Positions 8,823 through 17,119 of a stretch of 64,000 nucleotides of DNA are shown here, piece by piece. The translations under genes were made by a program, and so were the position numbers. Below the pieces are notes generated by a model. That model ran no database searches. It was given only the letters and a program-made list of their open reading frames with translations, and had not been told where the DNA came from. The DNA comes from Texcoconibacillus texcoconensis. Lineage in GTDB: Bacteria; Bacillota; Bacilli; Bacillales; Salisediminibacteriaceae. How positions within the stretch are numbered: the stretch's first letter is position 1; every line of letters begins with the position of its first letter. The stretch is from positions 35,509-99,508 of the forward strand of contig NZ_JACHHB010000014.1 in NCBI RefSeq assembly GCF_014202575.1. The letters run 5' to 3'.

Positions 8823-8830
8823 ATGCGAAA

Positions 8831-9166
8831 AAATCAACAAAAGTGAGAACATCAGAAATTAGGGAATGAGTATGTGAGTGCGGACAAGAGGTGAGTAAAA
8901 CATTTGATTTAAGAAGAAAACAAGTTTGGAACTTTCGACGAATGTTGTTTTATTGTTTCTCAAATAACTGTTTTTTGGAGGATTGACTTCTTCAAGTGAA
9001 AAAGAACATATGTTCTTATCTGGTTTTATTATATAATATTTTTTTGTTTAAATAAAGTGCACAATGATTCGTTTATCATTCTGTCACAGTGCGGGTAAGT
9101 TGTTTTCTCCATTCCAAAGTGAATAAGGGACACCTATGCCTAAACACCCTGTTATTTTACATAATG
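8831..9166. other. Non-coding stretch
   Basis: AT-rich sequence between the small minus-strand gene and the symporter terminator. I see no convincing reading frame, repeat or structured RNA. A GGAGG at about 8977 is not followed by an open frame of useful length. Confidence 0.5.
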
Positions 9167-9206
9167 AAAACCACCTGAACTTGATATAGATCGTTCAGGT
9201 GGTTTT
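9167..9206 (-). terminator. Terminator of the symporter operon, probably bidirectional
   Basis: AAAACCACCTGAAC pairs perfectly with GTTCAGGTGGTTTT. It lies about 47 bp after the symporter stop at 9253, with T-runs on both strands. Confidence 0.8.
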
Positions 9207-9252
9207 ATCATCGCAAAACTTCCGGTAGGTCCCTTCGAGAACCGTCATTGCG

Positions 9253-10716
9253 TTATTTCCAAACATATGAAACTTTCGTTAGTTCTCCTTCAATTTGTTG
9301 TTCATGAGGCTGTGAAGTTAGTTTACTTACAATAATCGCAATTAAAAAGGCTGCAATGAAGCCTGGTACACCTTCCATGACGACCTCGGCTAACCCTGAT
9401 TGATACCAGATAAACACGGCTAGTGCTCCAGCTGCCATACCAGCTCCTGCTCCTGCGTTCGTAAGCTTTTTCCAGTAAAGAGAGAGAATGAGGACTGGTG
9501 CAAAAGTTGCTGCGAGTCCTGCAGAAGCATAAACCGTTAAGAAAAATACAGATTCCGGTGTTGTCACTGCAACAATCGTTGATAAGACGCCGATAAGGAT
9601 AATCACAATTCTTGTGACCAACACGTTTTGTTTATCCGATAGGTTCTTATTAAGGTATTTTGAATAAATATCCTCTGTTAATGCAGAAGAGGCTGATAGC
9701 AACTGTGAGTCAGCTGTTGACATCAATAACCCTAAGAAAATGGCTAATAAAATGCCTCCCCATAGAGGGTGCGCCAATTCCGTTAATGCCAATGGAAATA
9801 TCATCTCTGGGTCTGCTACCTCTGGGAATAATACTCTTCCAGAATATCCCACGAGAAATGCACCCCAATATGTAATCGTTAATGCGGATAAACAAATGGC
9901 TGCAGATTTTCGGACTTCTGCTGAGCTTTTTAAAGCGAAAAATCGAATCGTATCATGCGGACGACCTATAACATTTAACCCCATGACAAGAAAACCAAGA
10001 ACAGAACCGAGTAACGCTGAGCCGGTTGCGCCCATGTTTGCCGAAGTGTACATCGGGCTAATTTCAGCTGTTTGTGCCACAACCGCATTCCATCCCCCAG
10101 CAACATAAATCATAAAGATACCTAAAATGACGGTCCCGATGACAACGCCAATTCCTTGAAAGTAGTCAGTTAGAGAAACGCCCATCAATCCGCCGAACAG
10201 ACAATAAGCAGTAACAACAATTCCTGCAATAATAATCGCTGTCACAGGTTCAAAGCCAAAGACTGTCTGTAACGTCAATCCAGCTGCCGCTAATTGCGCT
10301 GCTGTATATGCAGACATAAAGATCACTATAGAAATACCTGATACTAAACGTATAAAGTGCGGATTTCCTCTCATTCGTTTAACAAAATAATCAGTATACG
10401 TGACAGCTCCTAGTAATTGAGAATAGTTTCTCACACGCTTGGCAATCACCATATAAGCAAAAAGAAAACCTAAATTAAAACCGATCAATATGTAAAATAC
10501 TGAAGGTCCTAAGGAATAAACCATTCCCACGTAACCGATTAGTACCCAAGCGCTCATACCTGAGAATGCATAACTAATAGCAGAAACCCAGCTTCCTAAA
10601 TTTCTCCCAGCCAGGTGAAAGCCTTCTTTTGATTTTGTGAATTTAAAAGAGTATATTCCAACACCGATCATTAAAATGAAATAAACAATAATTGGAATAA
10701 TAAGTGCTAGATTCAT
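9253..10716 (-). CDS. Sodium:solute symporter (SSS family)
   Basis: 487 residues, the usual SSS/PutP/PanF length, almost wholly made of about 13 hydrophobic helices. The SSS features include an N-terminal YFILMIGVGIYSF helix, FHLAGRNLGSWVSAISYAFS (substrate and Na+ region near residues 35-55) and MSTADSQLLSASSALTEDIY in the second half, the Na2-site helix typical of the family. It imports a small organic solute with Na+. The gene overlaps by 4 nt a small membrane protein gene upstream, and the pair is transcribed divergently from a catabolic operon with an Lrp-type regulator. The substrate cannot be read from sequence; an amino acid, dipeptide or organic acid fits the neighbours. Confidence 0.88.
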   Translation of the reverse strand: MNLALIIPIIVYFILMIGVGIYSFKFTKSKEGFHLAGRNLGSWVSAISYAFSGMSAWVLIGYVGMVYSLGPSVFYILIGFNLGFLFAYMVIAKRVRNYSQLLGAVTYTDYFVKRMRGNPHFIRLVSGISIVIFMSAYTAAQLAAAGLTLQTVFGFEPVTAIIIAGIVVTAYCLFGGLMGVSLTDYFQGIGVVIGTVILGIFMIYVAGGWNAVVAQTAEISPMYTSANMGATGSALLGSVLGFLVMGLNVIGRPHDTIRFFALKSSAEVRKSAAICLSALTITYWGAFLVGYSGRVLFPEVADPEMIFPLALTELAHPLWGGILLAIFLGLLMSTADSQLLSASSALTEDIYSKYLNKNLSDKQNVLVTRIVIILIGVLSTIVAVTTPESVFFLTVYASAGLAATFAPVLILSLYWKKLTNAGAGAGMAAGALAVFIWYQSGLAEVVMEGVPGFIAAFLIAIIVSKLTSQPHEQQIEGELTKVSYVWK

Positions 10717-10871
10717 TTAGCATCCCTCAATTCCTCTTCATAGTTCTTATAATATTGGTCATCTTTCTTTGCTGCCCTTACTTCTAACAAATAGTATACA
10801 ATCGGAATCAGCGTTAAAATCGTAGGAATCACAACTACGACAAACCAAGCCCCCCATGTCCAACCTAACAT
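10713..10871 (-). CDS. Small membrane partner of the symporter
   Basis: 52 residues from ATG 10871 (MLGWTWGAWFVVVVIPTILT), chosen because GGAGGGG lies just upstream; a longer frame from 10895 would put that site inside the gene. One membrane helix of about 24 residues is followed by a charged tail (EVRAAKKDDQYYKNYEEEL). Small proteins of this kind commonly sit directly in front of SSS genes in Firmicutes and are annotated as symporter accessory proteins. Its last codons overlap the symporter start (10713-10716), which implies coupled translation. Confidence 0.75.
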   Translation of the reverse strand: MLGWTWGAWFVVVVIPTILTLIPIVYYLLEVRAAKKDDQYYKNYEEELRDAK

Positions 10872-10926
10872 CAGTGCACCCCTCCAAATATTCAAATAAT
10901 TCTAAATACACAATTTATAGTTTTGT

Positions 10927-10955
10927 ATTATATCCTTACTCTTCTCAATTGTAAA
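10927..10955 (-). promoter_or_regulatory. Sigma-A-type promoter for the symporter pair
   Basis: On the minus strand TTTACA (10955-10950) and TATAAT (10932-10927) are separated by exactly 17 bp, about 55 bp upstream of the start at 10871. The surrounding intergenic region is strongly AT-rich, suitable for an Lrp-type regulator. Confidence 0.7.
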
Positions 10956-11055
10956 TAAATAATTTTTAATTTTATAAAAAAATCACTCTATTTTATCAAA
11001 ATTTTTATTTGCAACACGTCTAAATTGCTTTTTCTTTAAAAATAAGCATTTATTT

Positions 11056-11084
11056 TTGACTTTTTTAAAAAAATGGATTAATTT
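11056..11084 (+). promoter_or_regulatory. Sigma-A-type promoter for the peptidase operon
   Basis: TTGACT (11056-11061) and TAATTT (11079-11084) are 17 bp apart and about 45 bp before the GTG start at 11130. The spacer and flanks hold long A and T tracts. Confidence 0.55.
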
Positions 11085-11129
11085 ATTAGTTAAAAGATTC
11101 TGACAAAAACGAAGCAAGGGGGACACTTT

Positions 11130-12872
11130 GTGACTACTTCAATCACGTCAACAGAAAAACAAGATATGATAGAAGAGTTAAGCCAAGATCATCTCATAGA
11201 CTACACGAAGCAGATCGCACAATACGTTAGGCTTTCTGGATCCCAAGATGAAGAAAACGCCTTTAAATATATAAAAGATCTATTAGAAAGTTACCAATTA
11301 AGTCCGAAACTTACTTATGATGATGCCTTCATCAGCATCCCTAAAGAAGCTAGTTTAACTGTTAATAATGAGCAATTTGAATGTATCACACATTCTATGG
11401 CTGCTTCTGCCACAGAGTTAACAGGGGACATGTTATTCATTTCTAAAGACGATCTTCATCATCTTTCTGATATAGATGGTACAAAGGTTGCGCTTATTGA
11501 GGGGCTTGCCACGCCTGGTATCGTTTACCAAATCGAAAAAACTGGCTTTCAGGCAGCAATTTTTATCAATACAGAATACACATATGAAATGATTGTCTCC
11601 CCAGTATGGGGTACACCAACACCAGAGAACGTAGAAAAATTACCTAAGATTCCTGTCATTTCAGTCACCGCACCTTCTGGAGAGAAACTGAAGGAACAGG
11701 CACAGCAAGGCTCTTCATGTACATTATCTACTTCAGTAGATACAGGCATTCGCAAGATCCCTACGCTAACCGTTGACATTCAATCTGATCAAGAAGAGGA
11801 TTCCTTTATCTTATTTAGTGGACATGTTGACTCCTGGCATTATGGGGCAATGGATAATGGTACAGCGAACGCAACAATGCTTGAAGTCGCAAGAGTGCTT
11901 GCAAAAAACAAACATTTACTTAAACGAAATGTCCGGCTGGCCTTTTGGTCTGGCCATTCTCACGGTCGTTATGCAGGGTCAGCCTTATACTGTGACACGC
12001 ACTGGCAGGAACTTTATGATCATTGTGTCGCCCACGTCAATATTGACTCTGTCGGGGGGAACGGTGCGACAGTATTATCTCAAGGCAATTGCATGGCAGA
12101 AACGAAAAACATCGCCCAAAAAGCGGTTTATGAAGTTACGGAGCAGGATTTTGAAGGAAAGCGTTACGGTAAGGCAGGAGACCAGTCATTTTGGGGAACC
12201 GGGGTCCCTTCCCTATTCATGGGGCTTTCAGAGCAACCACCGTTAGACGGAACGGCCGCTAACGCTCACCAAGAGTTATTCGGACAATCTGGTAAGTCTT
12301 CAGGATTTGGTTGGTGGTGGCATACAACAGAAGATACGACCGATAAAATCAACCCTGAATTCCTACTAAGAGATTGCCAAGTTTACCTTCTTTCAATTTT
12401 AGAGCTCGCCTGTAAAGATCTATTGCCGATTAATCATATCGCTGCTCTAGAAGATATCAAAAATGGCCTTCAAGAATGGGAAGGAAAACTTCAAGGCGAA
12501 ATGACGTTAGAAGAACTCCAACAACGTGTCGACTCTCTGATACAACGGGTAGAATCGATCAACATACTAAAGAATGAACCATTAACAGAAGCGCAATTAC
12601 AGACATTCAACCATCTAACCATGAAACTCTCACGCTACTTCGTTCCTTTTAACTATGTAGCAGACAACCCTTTTCAATTTGATACCTTATTTCAACTACC
12701 AAGGGTACCAGCCTTACTAGATATTGATGCATTACAAAAAGTATCTCCACAAGATGAGGCAGCATTTTTTATCAAAACGAAGATTCGTAGAAAAATCAAT
12801 GAATTATCTTTTCAATTGAATCAAGCTAACCAAGAAATCAACCGATTTTATGAAACATTGAAAAAGGAGTAG
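11130..12872 (+). CDS. M28-family zinc peptidase-like protein with a variant active-site motif
   Basis: 580 residues; GTG start after AAGGGGG. A PA-like insert lies in the N-terminal half (about 95-200) and the peptidase core at about 220-440: SGHVDSWHYGAMDNGTANA carries the first His, Asp and the bridging Asp of M28 enzymes. The usual EE of the next motif is replaced: FWSGHSHGRYAGSALY stands where most M28 peptidases have A-E-E-x-G. The last metal His is probably in GWWWHTTEDT. This GHSHGRY form belongs to a subfamily I recall as annotated M28, so it may not be an ordinary aminopeptidase. No signal peptide, so cytosolic. A coiled C-terminal part (450-580) follows. First gene of a four-gene operon. 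Confidence 0.8.
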   Translation: MTTSITSTEKQDMIEELSQDHLIDYTKQIAQYVRLSGSQDEENAFKYIKDLLESYQLSPKLTYDDAFISIPKEASLTVNNEQFECITHSMAASATELTGDMLFISKDDLHHLSDIDGTKVALIEGLATPGIVYQIEKTGFQAAIFINTEYTYEMIVSPVWGTPTPENVEKLPKIPVISVTAPSGEKLKEQAQQGSSCTLSTSVDTGIRKIPTLTVDIQSDQEEDSFILFSGHVDSWHYGAMDNGTANATMLEVARVLAKNKHLLKRNVRLAFWSGHSHGRYAGSALYCDTHWQELYDHCVAHVNIDSVGGNGATVLSQGNCMAETKNIAQKAVYEVTEQDFEGKRYGKAGDQSFWGTGVPSLFMGLSEQPPLDGTAANAHQELFGQSGKSSGFGWWWHTTEDTTDKINPEFLLRDCQVYLLSILELACKDLLPINHIAALEDIKNGLQEWEGKLQGEMTLEELQQRVDSLIQRVESINILKNEPLTEAQLQTFNHLTMKLSRYFVPFNYVADNPFQFDTLFQLPRVPALLDIDALQKVSPQDEAAFFIKTKIRRKINELSFQLNQANQEINRFYETLKKE

Positions 12873-12877
12873 ATAGA

Positions 12878-13891
12878 ATGACGAACTTATTTTCACCTAT
12901 TCAACTAAAAGGTGTAGACATCCCTAATCGCATCATGCTTTCCCCTATGTGTCAGTATCAAGTGAAGAATAATGACGGAATGCCAAATGATTGGCACTAC
13001 ATACATTTAACAAGTCGAGCTATTGGCGGTGTTGGGCTTATCTGCCTTGAGATGACAAATATCGAAGCAAGAGGAAGAATCACGGAGAATTGCCTTGGGT
13101 TGTGGGAAGAAAGTCAGCTTGAGAGCTACAAAAAAATCATTGATGCATGTAAGTCCTACGGTTCTAAAGTAGCGGTTCAAATCGCTCATGCTGGGAGAAA
13201 ATCGAAAATTGCATCCGGTGACGTCGTCGCGCCAAGTGAAATGCCATTTTCTGATGACTCCCCCTCTCCTAGGAGCTTAGAGACTCAAGAAATAAAAGAT
13301 ATTGTAAGACAATTCGGTAAAAGTACAGAACTAGCTGTCAAAGCAGGATTTGACATGATCGAACTGCACGGGGCACACGGATATCTATTACATCAATTTA
13401 TCTCTCCTTCTTGTAATAAAAGAGAAGATGAATATAGCGAATATGACCGCTTCCCTTTAGAAGTCATTAAAGAAGTCCGAAATAATATGCCTGATGATAT
13501 GCCTTTAATTTTAAGAATTTCAGCAATTGAATACGGGGACGGGGCCTATGATTTCCATCATATCAAACAAATGATTCCTGCATTTATTGAGGCAGGCGTC
13601 GATGCCTTTGATGTGAGTACCGGTGGGAACTCTCCGCAAAGGCCGCCTGAAATATTTGCTGGGTTTCAAGTAAAGTATGCAGAAGCGATCAAACAAGAAT
13701 TTGATATTCCTGTTATTAGTGTTGGATCTCTTGAAGATGCTGAAGTTGCACAACAAGTGATCGAACAAGAGCAAGCAGATATGGTAGCCATCGGTCGAGG
13801 ACTTTTACGTTACCCTTATTGGCCAAAGGAAGCAGCGGAAAAATTAGGTCTAACGTTCAACTTGCCTGGTGTTTACGATATTGGATATTAA
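12878..13891 (+). CDS. namA: Old-yellow-enzyme family NADH:flavin oxidoreductase (YqjM/NamA-like)
   Basis: 337 residues, the YqjM size. Six bp separate it from the peptidase stop. Hallmarks of the thermophilic-like OYE class are present: SPMCQY near residue 23 (the Cys that tunes FMN and the adjacent Tyr), QIAHAGRK near 102, and ELHGAHGYLLHQF near 163 with the His pair that binds the substrate carbonyl. The C-terminal FMN phosphate site shows VGSLED and IGRGLLRYPYW. It reduces activated C=C bonds using NAD(P)H. In this operon it probably reduces an unsaturated intermediate of the imported compound, but that is inference from position. Confidence 0.88.
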   Translation: MTNLFSPIQLKGVDIPNRIMLSPMCQYQVKNNDGMPNDWHYIHLTSRAIGGVGLICLEMTNIEARGRITENCLGLWEESQLESYKKIIDACKSYGSKVAVQIAHAGRKSKIASGDVVAPSEMPFSDDSPSPRSLETQEIKDIVRQFGKSTELAVKAGFDMIELHGAHGYLLHQFISPSCNKREDEYSEYDRFPLEVIKEVRNNMPDDMPLILRISAIEYGDGAYDFHHIKQMIPAFIEAGVDAFDVSTGGNSPQRPPEIFAGFQVKYAEAIKQEFDIPVISVGSLEDAEVAQQVIEQEQADMVAIGRGLLRYPYWPKEAAEKLGLTFNLPGVYDIGY

Positions 13892-13921
13892 TTTCAGCTA
13901 CTGAAAATTGGAGGGGAAAAA

Positions 13922-14977
13922 ATGAAATTCACTTTTATTGGAGCAGGCGCAATTGGCGGTGTTGTAGGTGCTTACCTCGCCAAAGCAGGGGAAGATGTTA
14001 CCTTAGTTGACGTCAATGAAGAACATATCAATGAAATACAAAAGAACGGTCTCAATATTCAAACCCAAGAGGAGTCATGGACAACAAAAGAAGTAAAGGC
14101 GAAAACGATGAATGACCTAAAGAAAAGCAAAGAACCGCTTGATGTTGTTGTACTCGCTGTAAAAGCACAACACACTTCGGAAGCAGTCAATGATATCAAA
14201 GACCTTCTTCAGAAAGATTCCGTCGTCATCTCTATGCAAAACGGATTAACAGAAAATATTATCTCCTCCATCATCGGTCAAGATCGAACGATCGGAAGTT
14301 TTGTTAATCTTTTTGCAGACTATTTAGAACCAGGACTGATTCAATACGGAGGCGTCGGTTCACTGTTCATCGGAGAGCTTAGCGGAGAATTATCCCCTCG
14401 CTTACTCGCTCTTGAAGAAAAATTCAAGGCATGGGGAGATGCAAAGGCAACGGACAATATTTACGGTTATCTATGGAGTAAACTTGCATTCGGGGCGATT
14501 TTAACAGCAACAGCAACTGTCGATGAAAAAATGGCTGAAGTGATTAATCCAACTGATAACCGGAAAATGTTTGTCGAGTTAGCTACAGAAGTGCTAAAAG
14601 TAGCTGATCAAAACGGCATTCAACCGATGAGCTTTGATAATTGGGAACCAAACATCATTTACCAAAAAAACAAAGAAAGAGATTGGGATACAATCAACGA
14701 GCACTTTGATAAGCTCGTCGCTAGACTCCGTTCTTACAAAAAAGTGAAGTCTGGCATTTGGCGAGACCTCGCTGTCCGGAAAAGGAAAACAGAGGTTCCA
14801 TTTCACCTCTCCCCTGTCATCGAACGTGGCCAAGACCTTAACATTGATATGAGTCTAACGAAAAAGACACTTGACCTCATTGTTGAACTTGAAAACCAAG
14901 AGCGCGAAATGTCTTGGGAAAACATCGAATCATTGAAACAATTAGCAAATCAAAAACAAAAATCATTAAATGGCTAG
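13922..14977 (+). CDS. Ketopantoate reductase-like (ApbA/PanE family) dehydrogenase
   Basis: 351 residues, longer than standard PanE (about 300). ATG after GGAGGGG. The N-terminus is a perfect Rossmann motif (FIGAGAIGGVVGAYLA) and LAVKAQHT and SMQNGLTE follow in the PanE order with the conserved Lys and Asn. The C-terminal domain carries the AFGAILTATATV stretch. True PanE makes pantoate for coenzyme A; here the position between an OYE and an Lrp regulator in a transporter-linked operon suggests a 2-oxoacid or beta-keto reductase of a catabolic route. The assignment to the family is good, the substrate is open. Confidence 0.82.
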   Translation: MKFTFIGAGAIGGVVGAYLAKAGEDVTLVDVNEEHINEIQKNGLNIQTQEESWTTKEVKAKTMNDLKKSKEPLDVVVLAVKAQHTSEAVNDIKDLLQKDSVVISMQNGLTENIISSIIGQDRTIGSFVNLFADYLEPGLIQYGGVGSLFIGELSGELSPRLLALEEKFKAWGDAKATDNIYGYLWSKLAFGAILTATATVDEKMAEVINPTDNRKMFVELATEVLKVADQNGIQPMSFDNWEPNIIYQKNKERDWDTINEHFDKLVARLRSYKKVKSGIWRDLAVRKRKTEVPFHLSPVIERGQDLNIDMSLTKKTLDLIVELENQEREMSWENIESLKQLANQKQKSLNG

Positions 14978-15044
14978 ATATCTATTTTTTTGAATATGAT
15001 ATAGTCAACCTAAATTCAAAAAAACAGTAAAGGTGGGTTGGCAC

Positions 15045-15530
15045 TTGTTTGATAAAATGAATGAAGACTTTTCTATTGATCAATTAGATCGACAAATTGT
15101 TGAGATTTTACAAAAAGATGGTCGCATTTCGTATACTGAGCTATCGGAACAGCTCGACACAACCGCGAGTACGATCCGAAATCGAGTTCAACGATTAACA
15201 GATAACAACTTCATTAAAGTAGTCGGCGTTGTGAACCCTTTCCTAACAGGGATGGAGACAGTCGCTTTCATCGGCGTAAAAATTGACCTACCCAAATATG
15301 ATGACATCGTAGAAGCACTACGAAAGATTCCGGAAGTACGATTTATCGCTGGAGCTTCAGGCGGGTATGATTTATTTATTCAAGTCATCACAACGAATAA
15401 CATGAGTCTCTTCCAAATTATAAGACAAGATATTAGCGATATCGATGGGATCGCGTCATTGGAAACGCACATGCTTTTTGACATTCACAAACAAACATAC
15501 GATTGGGGTACTGGCCAAGATAAAGTATGA
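15045..15530 (+). CDS. Lrp/AsnC-family transcriptional regulator
   Basis: About 161 residues from a TTG at 15045, chosen because AGGTGG lies 8 nt upstream; a GTG at 15033 overlaps that site and ATG 15057 is another option. The helix-turn-helix is at about 12-60 (LDRQIVEILQKDGRISYTEL, then STIRNRVQRL) and the RAM ligand/oligomer domain at about 70-150 (GASGGYDLFIQVI). Lrp-type regulators usually sense amino acids and bind AT-rich DNA; the 230-bp AT-rich divergent region at 10.9-11.1 kb is the natural target. Last gene of the operon, followed by two REP-like copies. Confidence 0.88.
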   Translation: MFDKMNEDFSIDQLDRQIVEILQKDGRISYTELSEQLDTTASTIRNRVQRLTDNNFIKVVGVVNPFLTGMETVAFIGVKIDLPKYDDIVEALRKIPEVRFIAGASGGYDLFIQVITTNNMSLFQIIRQDISDIDGIASLETHMLFDIHKQTYDWGTGQDKV

Positions 15531-15536
15531 ATCAGT

Positions 15537-15640
15537 GAGAAGCACGGGGACGGACCTTCTTTGCCAAATTTGTAATCAGAAGCACGAGAGAAGCACGGGG
15601 ACGGACCTTCTTTGCCAAATTTGTAATCATAATGTAATCA
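15537..15640 (+). repeat. Two tandem REP-like elements (RAYT-associated family)
   Basis: AGAAGCACGGGGACGG followed by CTTCTTTGCCAAATTTGTAATC occurs twice, 51 bp apart and nearly identical, directly after the Lrp stop. The same family, in either orientation, recurs at ten or more places in the window and lies next to the transposase gene at 16.3-17.1 kb. Confidence 0.85.
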
Positions 15641-16059
15641 TTTCTCCTTGATGATGCGCTCAAAGGGGCAAACAAATATTTTAGCTAAATCAAAAACTCG
15701 AACATTGATATCTTATCTGTAGTTTGTTTTATCCCCTCCGACTGAAGACTCCCTCTGCAATCGCGAGAAGGGCTTGGTTCCAGGGGAGGGGGTATTTCAC
15801 GACATTTTTCACCTTCCATAACCTAAAATACTGTCAGTACCAATGGCATCGTCTTGTTTCATCGTTTCAAATCGCTTTAGCGAGTGCAACAAACACCATA
15901 AGGAACATGCTACTGATACACTTATCACCATATATTTTAGAAAGAAATTACGCGAAGCATCGCGGTACCCCTAAAAGGACGGCAAAAGCTTTTCCCTATC
16001 ATTCATGTATAACAATATTAGAACGGAGCAACAATATGTCGCATGAAGTTGTTATCACT
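15641..16059. other. Non-coding or decayed stretch
   Basis: No supported gene. A 124-codon frame at 15724-16098 exists but has no ribosome site, no recognised domain and runs into a terminator. The ERNYAKHRGTPKRTAKAFPY part could be a relic of some mobile-element gene, but I cannot identify it. Confidence 0.4.
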
Positions 16060-16112
16060 AAAAAAGTAACCACCTACTATCCTTTGTTCGAGGGGTAGGC
16101 GGTTACTTTTTT
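16060..16112. terminator. Bidirectional terminator
   Basis: AAAAAGTAACC-CCTAC pairs with GTAGG-GGTTACTTTTT (one mismatch in the stem). A- and T-tracts flank both sides, so it can serve the minus-strand transposase transcript and anything reading rightward. Confidence 0.75.
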
Positions 16113-16261
16113 GTTTTTTCTTTTAACGATTTCTAGAACCATTCTCCACACACTTACCAGAGCGATACAATCAGATTCTAACAATCTATAATCATGGTAA
16201 CTGTTAAGGTTTCTCAGGAATATCCTTTCCACCTTTATTACCTTGCCGCCTTCACGCTTTG

Positions 16262-16334
16262 TTACACTTTCATTACAAATTTGGCAAACTAAATACGTCC
16301 CCGTGCTTCCCCTGCTGCCGTCCCCGTGCTGCCT
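16262..16334 (-). repeat. REP-like element copy beside the transposase
   Basis: Inverted relative to the copies at 15.5 kb: TTACACTTTCATTACAAA, TTGGCAAACT, then CGTCCCCGTGCTTCC. It abuts the stop of the RAYT gene, the expected place for its own target element. Confidence 0.8.
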
Positions 16335-17119
16335 CACGCCTTATAAACAAAGTTAGGCGAAACGCCTAATATCCTTGCTGCTTGGCGTTGCGAGATGCCT
16401 TCAATGGCTTTGACTTTTCTCAATAAATGATTTCTACTTACCTTTGGCAAACTTTTCACTTGCGGAATCTCAATCGAACCAAGCACCTTCTTGATTTCAA
16501 CTCGCGCTTCTTCATCTGACAACCTTCGCCGATAAGCTGTCTCGTCAAGACATTGATCGGAAGTTTTCCGTTCATTAAATACCTTAAACGTTGCTCGCGC
16601 GGTTGCTAGATCAGTAGAAAACATCTTTAAAGCCAACCCTGTATCTAATAACCGCTCTGGATACACTTCTTCATTATAATATCCAAGACAACTACTCCAC
16701 GGCCACTGATCAACTTGATTAACCATACCTGCTTTCACCGGATTCTGATGAATATACCTCACAACCGTCAGAAAATACCGCCTCGACTCAACATTCTCAC
16801 TCTTAAATCGATCTTGAAAAAGATGACCTTGCGTGCGATATTTCCAATTATAATACAAAGCGAAACTAACACCGATTCGCTTCATTGTAAGCGAAATGTC
16901 CTCATTTCCTTCTCTTACTAAGAGATGAACATGATTACTCATCAAACACCAAGCATATACGGTCATTTCCGCTTGGATTTTGCACTTCAAAAACGTACCA
17001 AGAAATCTCATCCGATCTTCATCGTCATGGAAAATTTCTTGCCCGTTCGCACCTCTCCACATGATATGATAGATTCCGTATGCACTCTTGCTCCTTGGTT
17101 TACGACCCATCACAATCAC
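16334..17119 (-). CDS. REP-associated tyrosine transposase (RAYT, Y1_Tnp family)
   Basis: 261 residues from GTG 17119, or 258 from the ATG three codons in (MGRKPRSKSAYGIYHIM). The HUH motif is SNHVHLLVREG near residue 62 and the catalytic Tyr lies in YFLTVVRYIHQNPVKAG near 118. The C-terminal helix-turn-helix (ISQRQAARILGVSPNFVY) is the DnaA-like tail seen in many Firmicute copies. RAYTs are single-copy domesticated relatives of IS200/IS605 transposases that cut and rejoin REP sequences. The GTG overlaps the comM stop (GTGA), so it is read from the comM transcript, which is odd for a mobile-type gene. REP-like copies flank it. Confidence 0.92.
   Translation of the reverse strand: MIVMGRKPRSKSAYGIYHIMWRGANGQEIFHDDEDRMRFLGTFLKCKIQAEMTVYAWCLMSNHVHLLVREGNEDISLTMKRIGVSFALYYNWKYRTQGHLFQDRFKSENVESRRYFLTVVRYIHQNPVKAGMVNQVDQWPWSSCLGYYNEEVYPERLLDTGLALKMFSTDLATARATFKVFNERKTSDQCLDETAYRRRLSDEEARVEIKKVLGSIEIPQVKSLPKVSRNHLLRKVKAIEGISQRQAARILGVSPNFVYKA

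Noticed and set aside
10896..11129. Riboswitch or T-box in the divergent symporter/peptidase gap
   Set aside because: Only AT-rich promoter sequence is seen; no conserved aptamer motif or terminator.
15724..16098. 124-codon plus-strand frame
   Set aside because: No ribosome site, no domain, overlaps a terminator; kept only as a possible relic.
16077..16337. 86-codon minus-strand frame after the RAYT gene
   Set aside because: Its first part is the translation of a REP-like element and its end runs through a terminator.
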